Shown in pieces: positions 63,981 through 64,000 of a stretch of 64,000 nucleotides of DNA. The stretch lies in contig CM028924.1 in assembly GCA_016801845.1 (NCBI GenBank), positions 5,850,501 through 5,914,500 on the forward strand. The letters are read 5' to 3'. Within the stretch, counting starts at the first letter, position 1. Every line of letters begins with the position of its first letter. This DNA is from Polydactylus sextarius (lineage: Eukaryota; Chordata; Actinopteri; Polynemidae). Position numbers and translations under genes: made by a program. Under the pieces are notes generated by a model. It saw nothing but the letters and a program-made list of their open reading frames with translations, did no database searches and had not been told where the DNA came from.

Positions 63981-64000
63981 TGTGTGTGTGTGTGTGTGTG
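63981..64000. repeat. (TG)n microsatellite, cut by the window edge
   Basis: Ten TG units run to the last base. Confidence 0.95.

Overview
This is vertebrate nuclear DNA, most likely from a percomorph teleost. It has split genes with canonical GT/AG introns, many (CA)n/(TG)n microsatellites and several repeats I recognise as high-copy in teleosts. It carries parts of two developmental genes, both on the minus strand: epha4 (EphA4 receptor tyrosine kinase, 5' end, exons 1-4) and pax3 (paired/homeodomain transcription factor, 3' end, exons 5-9). EPHA4 and PAX3 are also neighbours in the same orientation in human, so the window is a conserved synteny block. Exon calls rest on translated similarity, reading phase across every junction, exon lengths and visible splice sites.

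Layout. 1-21450: epha4. Exon 1 (signal peptide) is at 21357-21450, exon 2 at 19988-20055, exon 3 (ephrin-binding domain) at 17507-18170 and exon 4 (cysteine-rich/EGF-like) at 2638-2793. The fibronectin, transmembrane, kinase and SAM exons must lie left of base 1. A CpG-dense zone with a 51-bp GA/TC repeat surrounds the start codon. About 21.7-48.5 kb: a gene desert of about 27 kb between the epha4 promoter and the pax3 3' end. It holds retroposon relics, microsatellites and several blocks that look like conserved regulatory DNA. 48.5-64.0 kb: pax3. A tiny terminal coding exon (50087-50121), exon 8 (51952-52231), exon 7 (54407-54621), exon 6 (55237-55402) and exon 5 (56146-56345, most of the homeodomain) are present. 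The paired-box exons 1-4 must lie right of base 64000.

The two genes do not form an operon or a complex. EphA4 is a cell-surface guidance receptor and Pax3 a nuclear regulator; both act in neural tube, neural crest and muscle development. They probably share a landscape of long-range enhancers, which would explain why they stay together. I found no RNA genes, CRISPR arrays, prokaryotic features or undescribed gene system. The points most worth a second look are the about 1-kb inverted-repeat element at 42.4-43.4 kb, a foldback sequence in epha4 intron 2, the divergent terminal exon of pax3, and candidate conserved enhancers, one with an adjacent Pbx-Hox/Meis motif.
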